Source: Zelopaecilomyces penicillatus
Taxonomy: Eukaryota > Ascomycota > Sordariomycetes > Hypocreales > Pseudodiploosporaceae
DNA: 64,000 nucleotides
Assembly: GCA_005765155.1 (NCBI GenBank)
Contig: VCCP01000002.1
Span: 1,426,001-1,490,000 of the forward strand
Direction of reading: 5' to 3'
The position numbers and the translations under genes were made by a program. Positions 62,201-64,000 of this stretch are shown piece by piece. How positions within the stretch are numbered: the stretch's first letter is position 1; every line of letters begins with the position of its first letter. The notes under the pieces are model-generated. The model ran no database searches, had not been told where the DNA came from, and saw only the letters and a program-made list of their open reading frames with translations.

Positions 62201-64000
62201 GCTGGCTTCGCAGTCGGTCCGGCTGTGAGCAAGTGCGTAAGTGAAGTGTACCTTCCTTCGTGTGCTGAGATGTAGTGCGATGTAGATAAGATGGTGTTTG
62301 TATTTAACTTGGTACTAATAATAAGTGGTGTGTTAGAAGTGAGGTCGTGTGTGTATAATCTGCATTGCGGGTTGTCTACTACCGACTACTATAATTACGG
62401 TATCCTTCTACTGCGCAACGTAGCCTCCAATGATCAAAAGAATGTGTATGCTTATTCATCTAAACTTGCATGAAAATCTCTAAATATCCACCTGTTTCCG
62501 GTATCGTACAATCATGCAATCAATATGCTTTAGTGGGTTCGCATGAATCAGATTTTGCCCTTTCCTCTGTGCCACGAACATACTACTTGCATATTACAGA
62601 CAGACGTACGGGCCATTCTCGTACGGAGATGTTCCGATGACTCAAAGACGCCCGGGCGGAGCATTTTCAAGGAATATTGGATGGGAGGGGCGGGGCGATC
62701 GAAGTGGTTCGACTTTTCTTTGGATGCGCTATCATTTTTCAATTTTTTGGCTTATTTATTTTTCCATGATGCTGATTCACAGTCTAATCATTATTACCCG
62801 CTGGGCGTAGGGCTCCGCAAATCACTAATACCATGCCCCCCCTCCCCTGGTGCCCCCGTATTGTCAAGTCATCCACCCTACCATACCATACCATCGGCCT
62901 ATCCTATACATACGTGGTGGGTGTTGGGTGGTTGAGTTATTATTACTACGTAGGGCGGATCTGAGCACGGTGAAAGTCTGTCGGTCAGTGATGGGACGAA
63001 GGCGGGCTTTGGAAGAGGCGGTGGGACACGGGTGGAGGGAAGCCCTGGGAAATTCTAGTCTCTTGATCGAACAAGCCTAGAGCTCGTCTCATTGCCAATC
63101 TTTCATGTCTGATTTACTGTTTTACGACACATAATAATGATAGGCATTTGAGTGGACTGACAGGCAGGCAAGGCAATAAGAGACTCTTTCTTCTTTCATT
63201 CTTTCAATCATCATGGGCCCACCTAATATACAAACCTTTGAATACATGCCATCCATTATGATAGTACTGTGATAGATAATTACATGCCATGCCTTGACAT
63301 CCATACCCACAATCCACAACATGTGGAGCATCCCATATAAGCGCACCTATACGCATGCGCGTGTACTAAGTAGACGGCAGAGGTCAAGACGCCCCCTCCC
63401 CCCCCCCCCTCCTTCTTCAAAAGAGACAGCCGATGCCAAGCCTGTCGCTCTCGGAGAGCATAAAGATAGATGACAAGCGAAAGGAGACAATAAACAGTAG
63501 TGAGGAGGAGACAGAAACAAGAGAGAGAGAGAGAGAGCGAGAGAAAGAGGGAGGAATACAGAGAGAGTGGGTGTACAGTGTGTGTGAAGAGAGGGGGGTG
63601 TGCGCTGAAACCTGCCTTGAGAGAGGAGAGTGGCTTACTGGGGCTTGTTTTCAAAAGTCTTGTTCTGCCCGCATTCTCGCTTGGAAAGAGAGGCGATTCG
63701 TAGAACGCAAAAGTAGATGGCAGTTTATTCAAAGCCAGCCTACTAGACCCTTGGGTAGGTAGGTACTTTTACCTACTAATAAATCATGTTGGCATTACAC
63801 GTATCATACATATATAAATTTGCGTATACGTTTGGGCTAGTAAAGAACACCCCCCCTTTTTTATGAAGGAAGAGACAAGAATCTAGGGTACATACTAATA
63901 ACTTCCGAATTGTTTGCTTCTACGTACATACTAGTAAAGAGAGGACTCCACGACACACACACACACACACACACACACGAGAGAGATACTTCCCCATCCC
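59256..64000. other. Right-hand stretch without a supportable gene
   Basis: About 4.7 kb. Short simple repeats: (TG)n near 59512-59525, an imperfect CATGACAGGGCA repeat around 61405-61450, a C-run near 63397-63411, (GA)n near 63520-63545 and (CA)n at about 63953-63978. The longest frames (such as 61102-61593 minus) are repeat-driven and unrecognisable. It may be the regulatory region of a gene beyond the window. Confidence 0.55.
63953..63978 (+). repeat. (CA)n microsatellite
   Basis: About 12 CA units near the right edge of the window. Confidence 0.9.

Noticed and set aside
63280..63762. Open frames on both strands rich in Arg/Glu or Leu/Ser
   Set aside because: Caused by the (GA)n tract and C-run; low complexity only.

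Overview
The window is nuclear DNA of a filamentous ascomycete, most likely a sordariomycete and possibly of the Hypocreales. The reasons are short introns with GT...AG ends (58 to 155 nt, except one of about 410 nt), a TACTAAC-type branch site, long pyrimidine-rich ATG-poor leaders, an intron-containing tRNA, a Tc1/mariner relic with a TA-rich, RIP-like core, and a gene set typical of filamentous fungi. I could not fix the genus.

Layout. 0.15-5.3 kb: a Vip1/Asp1-type inositol pyrophosphate kinase/phosphatase. 5.3-17.2 kb: almost gene-free, with one convincing very small gene at 14.37 kb (52 aa, eight cysteines) behind a 616-nt leader with no ATG. 17.2-18.5 kb: a MOSC-domain protein. 18.5-27.3 kb: repeat-rich accessory stretch with an (AAT)80 microsatellite, a decayed Tc1/mariner element with perfect 29-bp inverted repeats, a tRNA-like remnant and AT-rich islands; an intact PGAP4-like glycosyltransferase sits in the middle. 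28.9-38.1 kb: a membrane GNAT protein, a histone H4 variant with six exons, an AreB-type GATA factor and Svf1. 39.5-45.7 kb: a mitochondrial K+/H+ exchange-related protein, a tRNA-Ala(AGC) with intron, and a CSC1/OSCA-type channel. 48.1-59.3 kb: a CYSTM protein, eIF3g, the phosphatidylethanolamine methyltransferase Cho2 and a secreted beta-propeller lactonase-like protein. 59.3-64 kb: no gene that I can support.

The genes do not form one pathway. Most are conserved housekeeping or regulatory genes (inositol pyrophosphates, nitrogen control, lipid metabolism and sphingolipid survival, translation initiation, ion homeostasis). There is no secondary-metabolite cluster, CRISPR array or virus. All exon structures below were worked out by reading splice sites and checking phase by hand; no transcript data were available.

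Most worth a second look: the 52-aa Cys-rich protein with its long ATG-free leader; the H4 variant, which lacks the normal acetylatable tail and has an acidic C-terminal extension; and the AreB gene, whose large second intron has seven HGATAR sites on one strand followed by an in-frame ATG that reads straight into the zinc finger, suggesting an internal promoter.
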